A stretch of DNA of 5,521 nucleotides, from NCBI GenBank assembly GCA_934255515.1, contig CAKQON010000090.1, positions 1-5,521 on the forward strand. Reading direction: 5' to 3'. The translations under genes and the position numbers were made by a program. This document shows, piece after piece, positions 5,504 to 5,521 of this stretch; position 1 is the first letter of the stretch, and each line of letters opens with the position of its first letter. The notes under the pieces are model-generated. The model saw nothing but the letters and a program-made list of their open reading frames with translations. It ran no database searches and was not told where the DNA came from. The stretch comes from an uncultured Sutterella sp. (GTDB lineage: Bacteria; Pseudomonadota; Gammaproteobacteria; Burkholderiales; Burkholderiaceae_F).

Positions 5504-5521
5504 ATGAGTTATGTAGATAAA
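5504..5521 (+). CDS. Start of an unidentified gene, cut by the window edge (partial, possibly leaderless)
   Basis: ATG at 5504 opens a frame that stays open to the last base (MSYVDK). The A of the ATG is exactly at the +1 predicted from the consensus promoter, so the mRNA would have no 5' leader. No Shine-Dalgarno lies upstream of this ATG. Six residues are too few to assign a family. The AT-rich codons contrast with the neighbouring genes and hint at acquired DNA, such as an insertion sequence or phage gene. Confidence 0.35.

Overview
The window looks like ordinary chromosomal DNA of a GC-rich proteobacterium. The genes are visibly GC-rich, while the two window edges are AT-rich. The manganese riboswitch, the MalY/PatB lyase and the overall style would fit a gut Burkholderiales such as the Sutterella group, but that placement is a low-confidence inference. 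No phage, CRISPR, tRNA or rRNA feature was found. The right edge may be the start of a foreign or mobile gene.

Layout from left to right: (1) positions 1-150 are AT-rich and hold no gene I can name. (2) 154-268 is a tightly packed three-hairpin 3' UTR, ending in a U-tract terminator, for the leftward gene. (3) 293-1474 (minus) is a MalY/PatB-type PLP-dependent cysteine/cystathionine beta-lyase with a clear ribosome binding site and a reasonable sigma-70 promoter. (4) 1475-2046 is a 572-bp intergenic stretch holding that promoter, an 18-bp-spaced direct repeat, the decayed 5' end of an MdaB-like NAD(P)H oxidoreductase (1784-1891, minus) and two inverted repeats. (5) 2047-2985 (minus) is a ten-helix EamA/DMT transporter. 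(6) 3099-3391 (plus) holds a -10 element, a yybP-ykoY manganese riboswitch and a candidate expression platform. (7) 3441-4019 (plus) is a UPF0016/GDT1 (MneA-like) manganese exporter. (8) 4031-5260 (minus) is an MFS permease of the MJ1317-like type, convergent with the exporter. (9) 5440-5521 is AT-rich and carries a perfect extended -10 sigma-70 promoter pointing out of the window, with an ATG exactly at the predicted transcription start.

The best-supported functional unit is the riboswitch plus exporter. The RNA should sense high cytosolic Mn2+ and raise expression of a membrane protein that removes it. The other genes (beta-lyase, DMT permease, MFS permease) are separate transcription units with no obvious shared pathway. 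The most interesting new observations are an 8-nt complementarity between a riboswitch hairpin loop and the exporter's Shine-Dalgarno/start codon, a competing stem that overlaps the aptamer's closing helix, the MdaB-like remnant, and the consensus leaderless promoter at the right edge.
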